Shown here one piece after another: positions 1 through 9,230 of a stretch of DNA of 64,000 nt; the stretch's first letter is position 1, and each line of letters opens with the position of its first letter. Under the pieces are notes generated by a model. The model ran no database searches. It worked only from the letters and a program-made list of their open reading frames with translations, and was not told the DNA's origin. This stretch comes from Candidatus Fimadaptatus faecigallinarum (GTDB lineage: Bacteria; Bacillota; Clostridia; Christensenellales; Aristaeellaceae). The stretch is taken from assembly GCA_018714445.1 (NCBI GenBank), contig DVNK01000050.1, positions 36,719 to 100,718 of the forward strand, given 5' to 3'. The position numbers and the translations under genes were made by a program.

Positions 1-1
1 G

Positions 2-1087
2 GAGATTGAAAACAACGTGCTGGGCTCCGAGGAAAAGGCGGTGCAGCTTGAATACAACCTGTTCATACAGCTGCGCGAGGTGATGCTGACTCAGATCGAC
101 AGCATCAAGTCGACCGCCAACGCGCTCAAGCAGTTGGACTGCATACTGTCGCTTGCGCAGGCGGCGTCGGAATACGACTATGTACGGCCTACACTTAACC
201 GCGCACACCGGCTGCACATAGTAAATGGCCGGCATCCGGTCGTGGAGCAGGCCATGCGCGACGGCGAGGGCTTTGTACCCAACGACACCGAAATGGATCC
301 GGAGCATCGCATGATGGTGATAACCGGGCCCAACATGGCCGGCAAGAGCACATACATGCGCCAGGTCGCACTGATAGTGCTTATGGCGCAACTGGGGAGT
401 TTCGTGCCGGCGAGCGAGGCGGACATATGCCTTACCGACCGCATATTCACGCGCATAGGCGCCAGCGACGACCTGTACGGCGGCAAGTCGACATTCATGG
501 TCGAAATGAGCGAATTGAGCCATATACTGGCCAACGCAACCGCCGATTCGCTGATAATACTCGACGAGATAGGGCGCGGCACCAGCACGTTTGACGGATT
601 GTCGATTGCGTGGGCGACGGTTGAACACATAGCCGATAAGGCGCGTTGTGGCGCACTGTGTCTGTTTGCGACCCATTACCATGAGCTGGGCGAGCTGGAG
701 GGCAAGCTGGAAGGCGTGGTCGGCTGCTGCATAACGGCCAAGGAGCGCGGCGACGACATAATCTTCCTGCGAAAGCTTCAGCCGGGTGGCGCGGACAGGT
801 CGTATGGCGTGGCGGTGGCGGCGCTGGCAGGTCTGCCGAACGACGTTACGGCGCGCGCACGGGAGATCATGGCCAAGCTTGAGGTTGCCGAGATCAACAA
901 GACGTCAATAAGCGCCAACATACTCTCGGACGGAGCGCATGGCCAGACGCAGCTGGACATAACCAACTTCGAATCCATGGAGATTGTAAACGAACTGTGC
1001 GACCTGGACGTGATGAGCATGTCGCCGATAGATGCGCTCAATAAACTCTACCTGCTGCGTGAAAAGGCGCGCAATACATTGAAATAG
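2..1087 (+). CDS. mutS: DNA mismatch repair ATPase MutS, C-terminal part (5' end outside window)
   Basis: MutS recognises base mismatches and, with MutL, starts DNA repair. The frame is open from base 2 at the window edge, so the mismatch-binding N-terminal half lies upstream. Seen here are part of the lever/clamp region and the complete ABC-type ATPase: Walker A GPNMAGKST (bases 326-352), Walker B LIILDEIGRGTSTFDG, and the FATHYHEL switch, followed by a helix-turn-helix dimer tail. Full MutS is about 860 residues; about 361 codons are visible. It ends in TAG and mutL follows 33 bases later with its own AAAGGAGG site, so the two are probably one transcript. Family assignment is secure. Confidence 0.97.
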   Translation, partial: EIENNVLGSEEKAVQLEYNLFIQLREVMLTQIDSIKSTANALKQLDCILSLAQAASEYDYVRPTLNRAHRLHIVNGRHPVVEQAMRDGEGFVPNDTEMDPEHRMMVITGPNMAGKSTYMRQVALIVLMAQLGSFVPASEADICLTDRIFTRIGASDDLYGGKSTFMVEMSELSHILANATADSLIILDEIGRGTSTFDGLSIAWATVEHIADKARCGALCLFATHYHELGELEGKLEGVVGCCITAKERGDDIIFLRKLQPGGADRSYGVAVAALAGLPNDVTARAREIMAKLEVAEINKTSISANILSDGAHGQTQLDITNFESMEIVNELCDLDVMSMSPIDALNKLYLLREKARNTLK

Positions 1088-1120
1088 TCGCGGCGCACAT
1101 ATGCAAAGGAGGCGACCTGA

Positions 1121-3331
1121 ATGCCTATCAGGGTGCTGGATGCAGTTACAATAAGCAAGATAGCCGCGGGCGAGGTCGTCGAGCGCCCGGCTTCGGTGCT
1201 CAAGGAGCTGGTCGAAAACTCACTTGACGCGGGCGCGCGCCATATAACGGTAGAACTGCGCGGCGGCGGCATAGATCTCATACGCATAACCGACGATGGC
1301 TGCGGCATACCGCCGGAGCAGGTGCGGATGGCGTTTGAGAACCACGCCACCAGCAAACTGCGCGAGGTCAAGGATCTGGTCGACGTTACTACGCTGGGGT
1401 TCCGCGGCGAGGCGCTGCCGTCGATAGCGGCAGTGAGCAAGGTCGAGATGACGACGCGTGCGCGCGGCATGGACAGCGGCACGCGCATCGAACTGGAAGC
1501 GGGCAATGTGCTGTCGGTCGAGCCGGTGGGCTGCCCGGACGGCACCACGGTGCGGGTGCGCGAACTGTTTTTCAATCTGCCGGCGCGGCGGGCATTCCTC
1601 AAGCGTCCGGCGAGCGAGGCGGGCGCGTGCCAGGACACGCTGCTGCGGCTGGCACTGGGAAACCCGGGCGTAGCGTTCCGGCTGACCAGCAATGGCAAGG
1701 CAGTATTCCGCACACAGGGCGACGGCGTATTGCGCCATGCGGTGATGGCGGTGTACGACCGCGCGACCGCCGAGAACATGTACGAAGTCGACGGATCGCT
1801 GGGTGCGCTGCGCATATACGGGCTGATAGGGGTGGGGTCAAGCGCCCGCGCCAGCCGTGCGCATCAGCACTTTTTTGTAAATGGACGGGGCATACGCTGC
1901 GCGATGTTGTCGCAGGCGTTGGAACAGGCATGCCGGGGTCGGGTGCTGATTGGGCGGTATCCGATGTGTGCGCTTAACATCGAGCTGCCGCCAGGGTCGG
2001 TCGACGTGAACGTTCACCCGGGCAAGCTGGAAGTGCGCTTTAGGGATGAGTCGGGGCTGTTTACTGCGGCCAGCGTGTTGATGGAGCGCGCGTTTGGCGG
2101 CGAGAACATGCTCACGCCCGAGCAGCCTGTGTCGGAGCAGCCGCGTCCCGAGATACTGATAGCGTCAGACGAGCCGGGCAGCGCTGCGGCTGTAAACGAG
2201 AAAGCGCCCGACGCGGGCCTGGGTGTGGTGCGCATACCGTTCAGCGCACCGGACGTCGGGCCTGGTCCGTCAAGCTTGGGCGGAAGGCACGGCAGCGGCA
2301 AAACCAGTGCAAAAGACGATGGCGCGGCAGCCGGCAAGGCGAGCAGTGATGGCGCGCAAGATGCCGGCGAGGTCAGGAGCGCGGGCGATACAATGCTCCA
2401 GGTAGGCGAGACTACTTTGGCCGCCAGCATGCCCGCGCGCCTGGGCGAATCGGCCGGTGCGCCCATTGATGCTTCTCCGGCCGTGGCTGCCGCGCAGGCG
2501 GTTACCGATGCTGCAAGGACTGCGGCGGCAGAGCCAAGTGGCGAAGCGGATGACCTGATGAGCCGGTTCATGTCCGGGCGGCGTACGGCGCTGGCAGGCA
2601 AAGCGCGCGGCGCATCGGGCGGGTTGAGGAGCATGGCGGCTTTGCGCACTGACGAGGCATGCGCAGCGCCCAAGGAGGCCGACGCCGAAGCGCGCAGCGA
2701 CGCACCCGAGCCGCCGCGCACATTGATGGAGGCAGCGGGATTGCAAGAGCCCGATGCGGGCCCAGCGTGGCGGGTGGTCGGCACTGCCTTCAATACATAT
2801 ATATTTGTGCAGTACGGCGATGCGCTTTACGTGATAGATCAGCATGCGGCGCATGAGCGAATACTGTACGAGCGCTATATGCGCCAGTGGGAGAACGGCA
2901 CGGCAAGCCAGCTGCTGTTGACGCCTTACACGGTCAGCGTGTCGGCCTCCGAGAAGGCGCAGATAATGGAGAATCGCGAACTGCTGCGCGACATCGGGTT
3001 TGAAGTGGACGACTTTGGCGATCGCGACATACAGGTGCGCGCAGTGCCGCAGATAATGGGCGAGCCTGATCTGCGACCGTTCTTCCTGCTGAGCGCGGCG
3101 GAGCTAAAGCGGCTCAAGAGCGCGCCGCTGGCGGCACGGCGCGAAGCGGTCATGCAGGCGGCGTGCAAGCATGCGGTAAAGGGCGGCGATGCGCTGAGCC
3201 AGGCCGAGATAGATTCGCTGCTAAAGCAGATGAGCCAGACCGGCGCGCCTGCGAGTTGTCCGCATGGCCGGCCGGTAATCGTGGCGATCACTCGCACGGA
3301 ACTGGAAAAACGGTTCTCCAGGATAGTTTAG
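1121..3331 (+). CDS. mutL: DNA mismatch repair endonuclease MutL
   Basis: MutL couples mismatch recognition by MutS to strand incision. The 736-residue protein has the GHKL ATPase motifs ELVENSLDAGA (29-39), DDGCGI (58-63) and GFRGEAL (93-99), a long Ala/Gly/Asp-rich linker (about 330-550), and a C-terminal dimer domain. The C-terminal domain carries DQHAAHERILYE (573-584), matching the nicking motif DQHA(X)2E(X)4E, plus ACKHAVK and CPHGRP near the end, so this is the endonuclease-type MutL expected where MutH is absent. The linker is longer and of lower complexity than usual. The start follows AAAGGAGG at 1105-1112. Confidence 0.97.
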   Translation: MPIRVLDAVTISKIAAGEVVERPASVLKELVENSLDAGARHITVELRGGGIDLIRITDDGCGIPPEQVRMAFENHATSKLREVKDLVDVTTLGFRGEALPSIAAVSKVEMTTRARGMDSGTRIELEAGNVLSVEPVGCPDGTTVRVRELFFNLPARRAFLKRPASEAGACQDTLLRLALGNPGVAFRLTSNGKAVFRTQGDGVLRHAVMAVYDRATAENMYEVDGSLGALRIYGLIGVGSSARASRAHQHFFVNGRGIRCAMLSQALEQACRGRVLIGRYPMCALNIELPPGSVDVNVHPGKLEVRFRDESGLFTAASVLMERAFGGENMLTPEQPVSEQPRPEILIASDEPGSAAAVNEKAPDAGLGVVRIPFSAPDVGPGPSSLGGRHGSGKTSAKDDGAAAGKASSDGAQDAGEVRSAGDTMLQVGETTLAASMPARLGESAGAPIDASPAVAAAQAVTDAARTAAAEPSGEADDLMSRFMSGRRTALAGKARGASGGLRSMAALRTDEACAAPKEADAEARSDAPEPPRTLMEAAGLQEPDAGPAWRVVGTAFNTYIFVQYGDALYVIDQHAAHERILYERYMRQWENGTASQLLLTPYTVSVSASEKAQIMENRELLRDIGFEVDDFGDRDIQVRAVPQIMGEPDLRPFFLLSAAELKRLKSAPLAARREAVMQAACKHAVKGGDALSQAEIDSLLKQMSQTGAPASCPHGRPVIVAITRTELEKRFSRIV

Positions 3332-3418
3332 CGTGCGCCGGCGGGCAAAAACAAAAATAAGATTATTGCGCGGGTCGCCATATCGGCGATTCAATCGGAT
3401 TGCAGCAGAGGAATCGAT

Positions 3419-4360
3419 ATGTCAAAGCAGAAGCTTATAGCGATAGCCGGGCCAACGGCGTCGGGCAAGACGGCGTTGGCGATAGCGCTTTGTAAGCGCA
3501 TAGGCGGCGAGGTCGTCTCATGCGACTCGATGATGGTCTACAAGGGCATGGATATAGGCACGGCCAAGCCCACGGTCGCAGAAATGGCGGGTGTACCGCA
3601 CCACATGCTGGACGTGGCGGAGCCGGGTGAGAACTACTCAGCGGCACAGTTCAGGGATGCGGCGCGAGCCGTTATAGCCGACATTTCCGGGCGGGGCGCA
3701 TGGCCGGTGCTGTGCGGGGGAACCGGGTTGTACATCGACGCGATAACGCGCGACATGTCGTTTGCCAGCGCGCCTTCGGATGCACAGTTGCGCGCGCGTT
3801 TGGAGGCAGAGCTGGAGGACGTCGGGCCTGTAAGAATGCATGCGCGCCTGGCGCAGGTCGATCCGGTTACTGCGGCGCGACTGCATGTGAACGACACGCG
3901 GCGTGTGATACGCGCGCTGGAGATATACGAGACGACTGGCGCGCCTATGTCAGTAAGCGCCGCACGCGACGGCGAGAATAGCGAGCTTTATGATTTTAAG
4001 CTGCTGGCGCTGGACATGCCGCGTGAGCGACTGTATGCGCGCATCAACCGACGCGTTGACCAGATGTGCGATCAGGGGTTGTTTGAGGAGGTAGCGGGAC
4101 TGCTTGAAGGCGGTTTGCGCGCCGACTGCACTGCGATGCAGGCATTGGGTTACAAGGAGATAGCTGCGGCGCTGCGGGGTGAGGTGACGCGCGAGGCGGC
4201 GCTTGCCACGCTCAAACAGCGCACGCGCAACTATGCCAAGCGTCAGCTGTCCTGGCTAAGGCGGGATGGACGCGTGATATGGCTGAGCGTGGGCGAGCGG
4301 GATACGGCGGACACATTGTGTGACCGTGCGCTGGAGCTGTTGGGCGACTGGATGAACTGA
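3419..4360 (+). CDS. miaA: tRNA dimethylallyltransferase MiaA
   Basis: MiaA transfers a dimethylallyl group to N6 of A37 in tRNAs that read codons starting with U. The 313-residue protein shows the P-loop GPTASGKT (11-18), the following CDSMMVYKGMDIGTAKPT region (kept here as key residues Asp, Ser, Asp, Lys), VPHHMLD, and CGGTGLYIDA, all family hallmarks. Length is normal. It lies 87 bases after mutL, as in many Firmicutes. The ATG is preceded by a GAGGAA ribosome site. No hfq gene follows, unlike Bacillus. Confidence 0.96.
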   Translation: MSKQKLIAIAGPTASGKTALAIALCKRIGGEVVSCDSMMVYKGMDIGTAKPTVAEMAGVPHHMLDVAEPGENYSAAQFRDAARAVIADISGRGAWPVLCGGTGLYIDAITRDMSFASAPSDAQLRARLEAELEDVGPVRMHARLAQVDPVTAARLHVNDTRRVIRALEIYETTGAPMSVSAARDGENSELYDFKLLALDMPRERLYARINRRVDQMCDQGLFEEVAGLLEGGLRADCTAMQALGYKEIAAALRGEVTREAALATLKQRTRNYAKRQLSWLRRDGRVIWLSVGERDTADTLCDRALELLGDWMN

Positions 4361-4388
4361 GGCGCGTCAGGCGTCGGGAGGGTAACAA

Positions 4389-5672
4389 GTGAACTATTTG
4401 GATGCGGCTATGCCCGAGATAAGCGCGGGAGTAAGGGATTATGTTGCAGCCTGTGAGCGCGAGTGCGCGCAGGTTTTCGCGGCGTTGGACGAGATCGAAA
4501 ACTATAATACTCAAAAGGTGCTGTTGGCATTTCAACGCCATCGCGTAGCGCTGCGCCATTTCGCGCCCACCAACGGCTATGGATATGACGACATAGGGCG
4601 CGATACGCTGGACAGGCTGTATGCGGATGTGTTTGGCGCGGAGGATGCGCTGGTGCGGCCACAGATTGCTTCGGGCACTCATGCGCTGGCGCTGTGCCTG
4701 CAGGGCCTCACGCGACCGGGCGGCAAGCTGCTGGCGGCTTCGGGGCGGCCGTATGATACGCTGGAACAGGTGATAGGCATATCGGGCGAGCCGGGCATGG
4801 GTTCATTGCGCGACTACGGCGTGGAGTACGACGAAGTCGAGCTGACGCCGGATGGACACATCGACGTTGCGGGCGTGCTTGACAAGCTGGATGAGCATAC
4901 ACAGTTGGTGACGATACAGCGTTCACGCGGGTACGCGTGGCGGCCGTGCCTGTCGGTGGATGAGATAGGCGAAGTGGCGCGGGCGATACATGCGCGCAGA
5001 CCGGACGTGTGCGTGATGGTCGACAACTGTTACGGCGAGTTTACGCGGCTGCAGGAGCCCAACGAGCTGGGTGCGGACGTGATAGCGGGGTCATTGATTA
5101 AGAACCCCGGCGGCGGCATGGCGCCCACGGGCGGCTATATAGCAGGCAAGCGCAAGTATGTGGAGCTGGTTTCGTACCGGCTGACGTCGCCGGGCATTGG
5201 GCGCGAGGTCGGATCATATGGCGCGAGCTACCGGCCGTTCTATCAGGGACTGTTCATGGCGCCGCATGTGACGATGCAGGCGGTAAAGACGTCGGCGCTG
5301 GCGGCGCGTGTGTTTGGTGGGCTGGGCTATGACGTGAACCCGGCCTATGATGCGCCGCGCGAGGATATAATTCAGGCGATACGATTTGGCGATGCTGATA
5401 AGCTGATACGCTTTGTACAGGCGATACAGCTGGCTTCGCCGGTGGATTCCGAAGCCCTGCCCGAGCCCTGGGACATGCCGGGCTATCAGGATCAGGTGAT
5501 AATGGCGGCGGGCACGTTTGTCAGCGGCGCTTCGATAGAGCTGTCGGCTGACTCGCCGATCAGACCTCCGTACATAGCGTACATGCAGGGCGCGCTGACG
5601 TATGCGCACGGCCGGTTGGGCATAATGTGCGCACTTGAGCGGCTGGGCGGCATAAGCCCATCTAAGGCGTAA
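4389..5672 (+). CDS. Methionine gamma-lyase family PLP protein (YnbB/aluminium-resistance type)
   Basis: A 427-residue fold-type I PLP enzyme of the family annotated as methionine gamma-lyase-like or aluminium resistance protein (B. subtilis YnbB). The likely PLP lysine is Lys238 in AGSLIKNPGGG, and VMVDNCYGEF supplies the cofactor aspartate. The true substrate is not established for the family. It starts with GTG 28 bases after miaA behind a GGGAGGG site, so it is probably co-transcribed with mutL and miaA. The same gene neighbourhood occurs in other Firmicutes, which supports the assignment more than it defines a function. Confidence 0.88.
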   Translation: MNYLDAAMPEISAGVRDYVAACERECAQVFAALDEIENYNTQKVLLAFQRHRVALRHFAPTNGYGYDDIGRDTLDRLYADVFGAEDALVRPQIASGTHALALCLQGLTRPGGKLLAASGRPYDTLEQVIGISGEPGMGSLRDYGVEYDEVELTPDGHIDVAGVLDKLDEHTQLVTIQRSRGYAWRPCLSVDEIGEVARAIHARRPDVCVMVDNCYGEFTRLQEPNELGADVIAGSLIKNPGGGMAPTGGYIAGKRKYVELVSYRLTSPGIGREVGSYGASYRPFYQGLFMAPHVTMQAVKTSALAARVFGGLGYDVNPAYDAPREDIIQAIRFGDADKLIRFVQAIQLASPVDSEALPEPWDMPGYQDQVIMAAGTFVSGASIELSADSPIRPPYIAYMQGALTYAHGRLGIMCALERLGGISPSKA

Positions 5673-5724
5673 TCGGTTTGAAGATATGCATGCGCAGACG
5701 GTTTAAACTACATAAGCAGATGCG

Positions 5725-5753
5725 GGCCGCCATGGTGAATTGGCGGCCTTTGC
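5725..5753 (+). terminator. Hairpin after the mutSL-miaA group
   Basis: A perfect 8-bp stem GGCCGCCA/TGGCGGCC with an 8-base loop lies 52 bases after the stop codon, followed by only TTTGCT. It is a plausible weak intrinsic terminator. The rest of the 326-base gap 5673-5998 shows no coding sequence I would support, only the promoter at its right end. Confidence 0.5.
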
Positions 5754-5922
5754 TCGCGCCGTTTGGCGGTTGTGCAGCGATTTTACGTGTAATTGTGAGC
5801 GCGCGCCAGAGCGCATTGGCGGCTGCATGGCGAGTGCCCCGAATGCGTGCATATGAGCAACCGACGATGCGATATGCATAAATATGCGAGCTGAGTTGCC
5901 ACGATTGTTAAGCGGCATAAGG

Positions 5923-5952
5923 TTGACAGCCCGGCGACAGATGGGGTAAAAT
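5923..5952 (+). promoter_or_regulatory. Sigma-A-type promoter for the serine hydrolase
   Basis: TTGACA at 5923-5928, an 18-base spacer, and TAAAAT at 5947-5952. It sits 46 bases ahead of the GTG start of the following gene. Confidence 0.7.
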
Positions 5953-5998
5953 AAATCGTTATGACAATTACTTCCTTAATATATGCGAGGTGTGAACA

Positions 5999-7171
5999 GT
6001 GCTGGAAGAACTGCTGCGGGAGCTTGTAGTAACAGGACAGGCAGCGGGCGTGTCGGCATTGGTGTGTGATGGCGGCCGCGAGACCCGCTTTGCCGCGTGC
6101 GGTTATGCCGACATTGCCGCACACAGACCATTTGAGCGCGACACGCTGTGCAGGATATACTCGATGACCAAGATATTCACAGTGGTCGCATTCATGACGC
6201 TGGTGGACGCGGGCGCAGTGCGGCTCGACCAGCCTGTCGCCGACTTCTGTCCGGAGTATCGCTATATGCTGCGCGCGCGCCGTGACCCGCGGATCGACGC
6301 GGTGGAATTCGTGGACGCGCATGCGCCGCTGACGTTCAGGCATCTGCTTACGATGACGTCGGGCATGCCTTACGAAAATGATGCAGCCAGTCCGGTAGAG
6401 CGTGCGGTGCACGAGTACATAGCGCCGCTGACCGCGCGCATGAACGCTGCCGAGGTGACTGCGCAGCCGTATACTGCGGCGCGACTGGCGCGCGAGATGG
6501 CGGCTGTACCGCTGATGTTCGAGCCGGGCGAGATGTGGCATTATGGGCTGTCGCTGGACGTGCTGGGCGGACTGATCGAGATAATGACGGGCATGTCGCT
6601 TGATAAGTACATGCAGCGCGCGATATTTGATAAACTCGGCATGAACGACACATACTTCCACATGCCGGACGCAGTGCGCGGCCGACTGGCGCGCATATAC
6701 ACGCAGGCGGGCGACGCGCTCGTGCCCTGGCAGCCGGGCGAGGGCATGCCGTTTGTAGATGCGCGGGCGCTGTGTTCGGGCGGCGCAGGGCTGGTCAGCA
6801 CGATAGGCGATTGCGCCAGGTTGGGCAGCATGCTGGCACAGGGCGGCGTGCTGGATGGCGAGCGCGTGCTCAGCGAAAAGTCGGTAAGGCTTATGCGCAC
6901 CGACATGCTGGGTGCGGAGCGACTGCGTTCGTATAACTGGCTGGACGAGCGGGGCTATACATATGGACTGGGCGTGCGCATAATGCGCAATCCGGATGAG
7001 TCGGAGTATGCCGAGCCGCGCGGCGCGTTTGGCTGGAACGGCATGGCGGGCACGTCGCTGCGCATTTATCCGGATGAGGGGCGCGCGGCGGTGTTCTTTG
7101 TACAGTTGGTGCCGGCGACGTATAGTCGATATCTGCCGGCGTTTGTGCGCGCGGTGAGACGCGGCGCTTAA
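5999..7171 (+). CDS. Serine hydrolase of the beta-lactamase class C / penicillin-binding-protein-like family
   Basis: A 390-residue protein with the SxxK motif Ser55-Met-Thr-Lys58 in the usual position, a Tyr182 motif (HYGLSLDVLG) replacing the YxN element, and a C-terminal FGWNGMAGT stretch where the KTG-like box falls. These mark the AmpC/EstB/alkaline D-peptidase family. Members are esterases, peptidases or unknown; a true beta-lactamase role cannot be claimed. No signal peptide is visible, so it may be cytoplasmic. It starts with GTG after a GAGGTG site and is likely monocistronic, because the next gene has its own ribosome site 41 bases later but no clear terminator lies between. Confidence 0.85.
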   Translation: MLEELLRELVVTGQAAGVSALVCDGGRETRFAACGYADIAAHRPFERDTLCRIYSMTKIFTVVAFMTLVDAGAVRLDQPVADFCPEYRYMLRARRDPRIDAVEFVDAHAPLTFRHLLTMTSGMPYENDAASPVERAVHEYIAPLTARMNAAEVTAQPYTAARLAREMAAVPLMFEPGEMWHYGLSLDVLGGLIEIMTGMSLDKYMQRAIFDKLGMNDTYFHMPDAVRGRLARIYTQAGDALVPWQPGEGMPFVDARALCSGGAGLVSTIGDCARLGSMLAQGGVLDGERVLSEKSVRLMRTDMLGAERLRSYNWLDERGYTYGLGVRIMRNPDESEYAEPRGAFGWNGMAGTSLRIYPDEGRAAVFFVQLVPATYSRYLPAFVRAVRRGA

Positions 7172-7212
7172 ACAGGGCCGTGCATGTGCGCGGTTTGAAT
7201 CGGAGGAGTTAA

Positions 7213-9168
7213 ATGCAACACTATAACGCGGGCGATCTGCAGGTGCTTGAGGGACTGGATGCGGTGCGCATGCGGCCGGGCATGTATATAGGCTCGACCG
7301 GCTCGCGCGGATTGCACCACATGCTCTGGGAGATAGTGGACAACGCCATGGATGAAGCGGCCAATGGCTACGGCGCGAATGTCGACGTCACGCTCAATAA
7401 GGACGGCTCGGCCGAGGTAACTGACGACGGGCGCGGCGTGCCGGTCGATATACATCCAACGCTGGGCATATCGGGCGTGGAGGTCGTGTACACTGTGCTG
7501 CATGCGGGCGGCAAGTTTAATCACGATAACTACAAGTACTCAGGCGGACTGCATGGCGTGGGCGCGTCGGTGGTCAACGCGCTGAGCGAGTGGATGACCG
7601 TTGACGTATACAAGGACTATCAGCACTACCGCCAGCGCTTTCACAGCTACTTTGATGAAAAGCAGAACAAGATAATATCCGGTCGCCCCGAGGGTCCGCT
7701 TGAAAAGCTGGGCGCTACGCGCAAGCATGGCACTGTGGTGCGGTTTCTGCCCGACAAGCGCGTATTCGAGGATACGCGCTTCAACGCGGACACGATAGCG
7801 CGGCGCATGCGGGAACTGGCGTTTTTAAATCGTGGTATACACTTCCGTTTCCACGATCTGCGCGTGAATCCGGCGCGTGAGGAAGATTTCTGCTTTGAGG
7901 GTGGACTGGCGGACTTCGTGCGCTATATAAACGCGGATCGCACGCCGCTGAACGAGGAGCCGATACTGCTTGAGGGCGAGCGCGATAATACGCTGATACG
8001 CGTGGCGCTGCAGTACACCGATTCGGATACCGAAGGCGTGTTCTCGTTTGTAAACAACATACCCACCGGCGAGGGCGGCACGCACGAGACCGGTTTTAAG
8101 ACGGCGTTGACGCGCGTGTTCAATGACTATGCGCGGCGCATAGGCGCGCTCAAGGAGAAGGACTCGAATCTTACTGGCGAGGATCTGCGCGAGGGCCTGA
8201 CGGCGGTGCTGGCGGTGGGCGTAAGCAATCCCCAGTTCGAAGGCCAGACCAAGGGCCGATTGGGCAATACCGAAGTGCGCCCGATTGTAGAGGCGTTTGT
8301 CAGCGAACAGTTGAGCATATACCTGGACGATCTGAAGCATCAGGATGCGGCGCAGGCGATAATCGCCAAGGCGATGCAGGCGGCGCGGGTGCGTGAGGCG
8401 GTGCGCAAAGCGCGCGACGTGGCGCGAAAGCGCAACGAGTTGGAAGCGGCGCCGCTGGTGGGCAAGTTGTCGGCGTGCACCGGGCGCGACTTTAAGCACA
8501 ATGAACTGTTCATAGTCGAGGGCGATTCGGCAGGCGGATCGGCCAAGCAGGGCCGCGATAGGCGATTCCAGGCGATACTGCCGCTGAGGGGCAAGCCGCT
8601 CAATGTCGAAAAGAAGAAGCTGGCGCAGGTGCTTGAAAACGAGGAGTTCCGCTCGATGATAACCGCGCTGTCCACTGGCATAGGCGAGGAGTTCACGTTG
8701 TCCTCGCTCAAGTACAATCGGGTCATAATACTGGCCGATGCCGACCAGGACGGCGCACATATACGCGCGATACTGCTGACGTTCTTCTATCGGTACATGC
8801 GGGAGCTTATTACCGACGGCCACGTGTTCATAGGTATGCCTCCGCTTTACAAGGCGTCAAAGGGCGACAAGGTGATATACTGCTACGACGACCGCGAGCT
8901 TGCCAGCGCGACGCGCAAACTGGGCAAGGGCTATTCGCTGCAGCGCTATAAGGGACTGGGCGAGATGAATCCCGAGCAGCTCTGGGAGACTACTATGAAT
9001 CCCGAAAAGCGCAAACTGATGCAGGTCACGATCGAGGATGGCGCGGAAGCCGAGAAGATGGTCAGCGTGCTAATGGGCGACAAGGTCGAGCCGCGGCGAG
9101 ACTACATAGCCCGGTATGCCAATTTCAACCGTGAGGACAATTTCGAGGGCCGGATAGAAAACGGCTGA
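7213..9168 (+). CDS. Type IIA DNA topoisomerase B subunit (ParE/GyrB)
   Basis: ATPase subunit of topoisomerase IV or gyrase. The 651-residue protein has the GHKL ATPase region near the start (RPGMYIGS, EIVDNAMDEA), the transducer domain, and the TOPRIM domain: EGDSAGGSAKQGRDR from residue 436 and metal-binding DADQDG at 509-514. The C-terminal box YKGLGEMNPEQLW is present. The RGRDR-like wording resembles GyrB, but the pairing with the next gene is typical of the second topoisomerase pair in Clostridia. It is 62 bases upstream of the A subunit, so the two are co-transcribed. GyrB versus ParE cannot be settled without knowing whether a gyrBA pair exists elsewhere. Confidence 0.95.
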   Translation: MQHYNAGDLQVLEGLDAVRMRPGMYIGSTGSRGLHHMLWEIVDNAMDEAANGYGANVDVTLNKDGSAEVTDDGRGVPVDIHPTLGISGVEVVYTVLHAGGKFNHDNYKYSGGLHGVGASVVNALSEWMTVDVYKDYQHYRQRFHSYFDEKQNKIISGRPEGPLEKLGATRKHGTVVRFLPDKRVFEDTRFNADTIARRMRELAFLNRGIHFRFHDLRVNPAREEDFCFEGGLADFVRYINADRTPLNEEPILLEGERDNTLIRVALQYTDSDTEGVFSFVNNIPTGEGGTHETGFKTALTRVFNDYARRIGALKEKDSNLTGEDLREGLTAVLAVGVSNPQFEGQTKGRLGNTEVRPIVEAFVSEQLSIYLDDLKHQDAAQAIIAKAMQAARVREAVRKARDVARKRNELEAAPLVGKLSACTGRDFKHNELFIVEGDSAGGSAKQGRDRRFQAILPLRGKPLNVEKKKLAQVLENEEFRSMITALSTGIGEEFTLSSLKYNRVIILADADQDGAHIRAILLTFFYRYMRELITDGHVFIGMPPLYKASKGDKVIYCYDDRELASATRKLGKGYSLQRYKGLGEMNPEQLWETTMNPEKRKLMQVTIEDGAEAEKMVSVLMGDKVEPRRDYIARYANFNREDNFEGRIENG

Positions 9169-9230
9169 TTAGCAGACGTATGCAAGTCTGAAGGGCGCGG
9201 TCGCCCAATATTCGCAACTGAGGTGAGAAG

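Noticed and set aside
5678..5881. 67-residue ORF in the gap before the serine hydrolase
   Set aside because: Crosses the terminator hairpin, no ribosome site, random composition.
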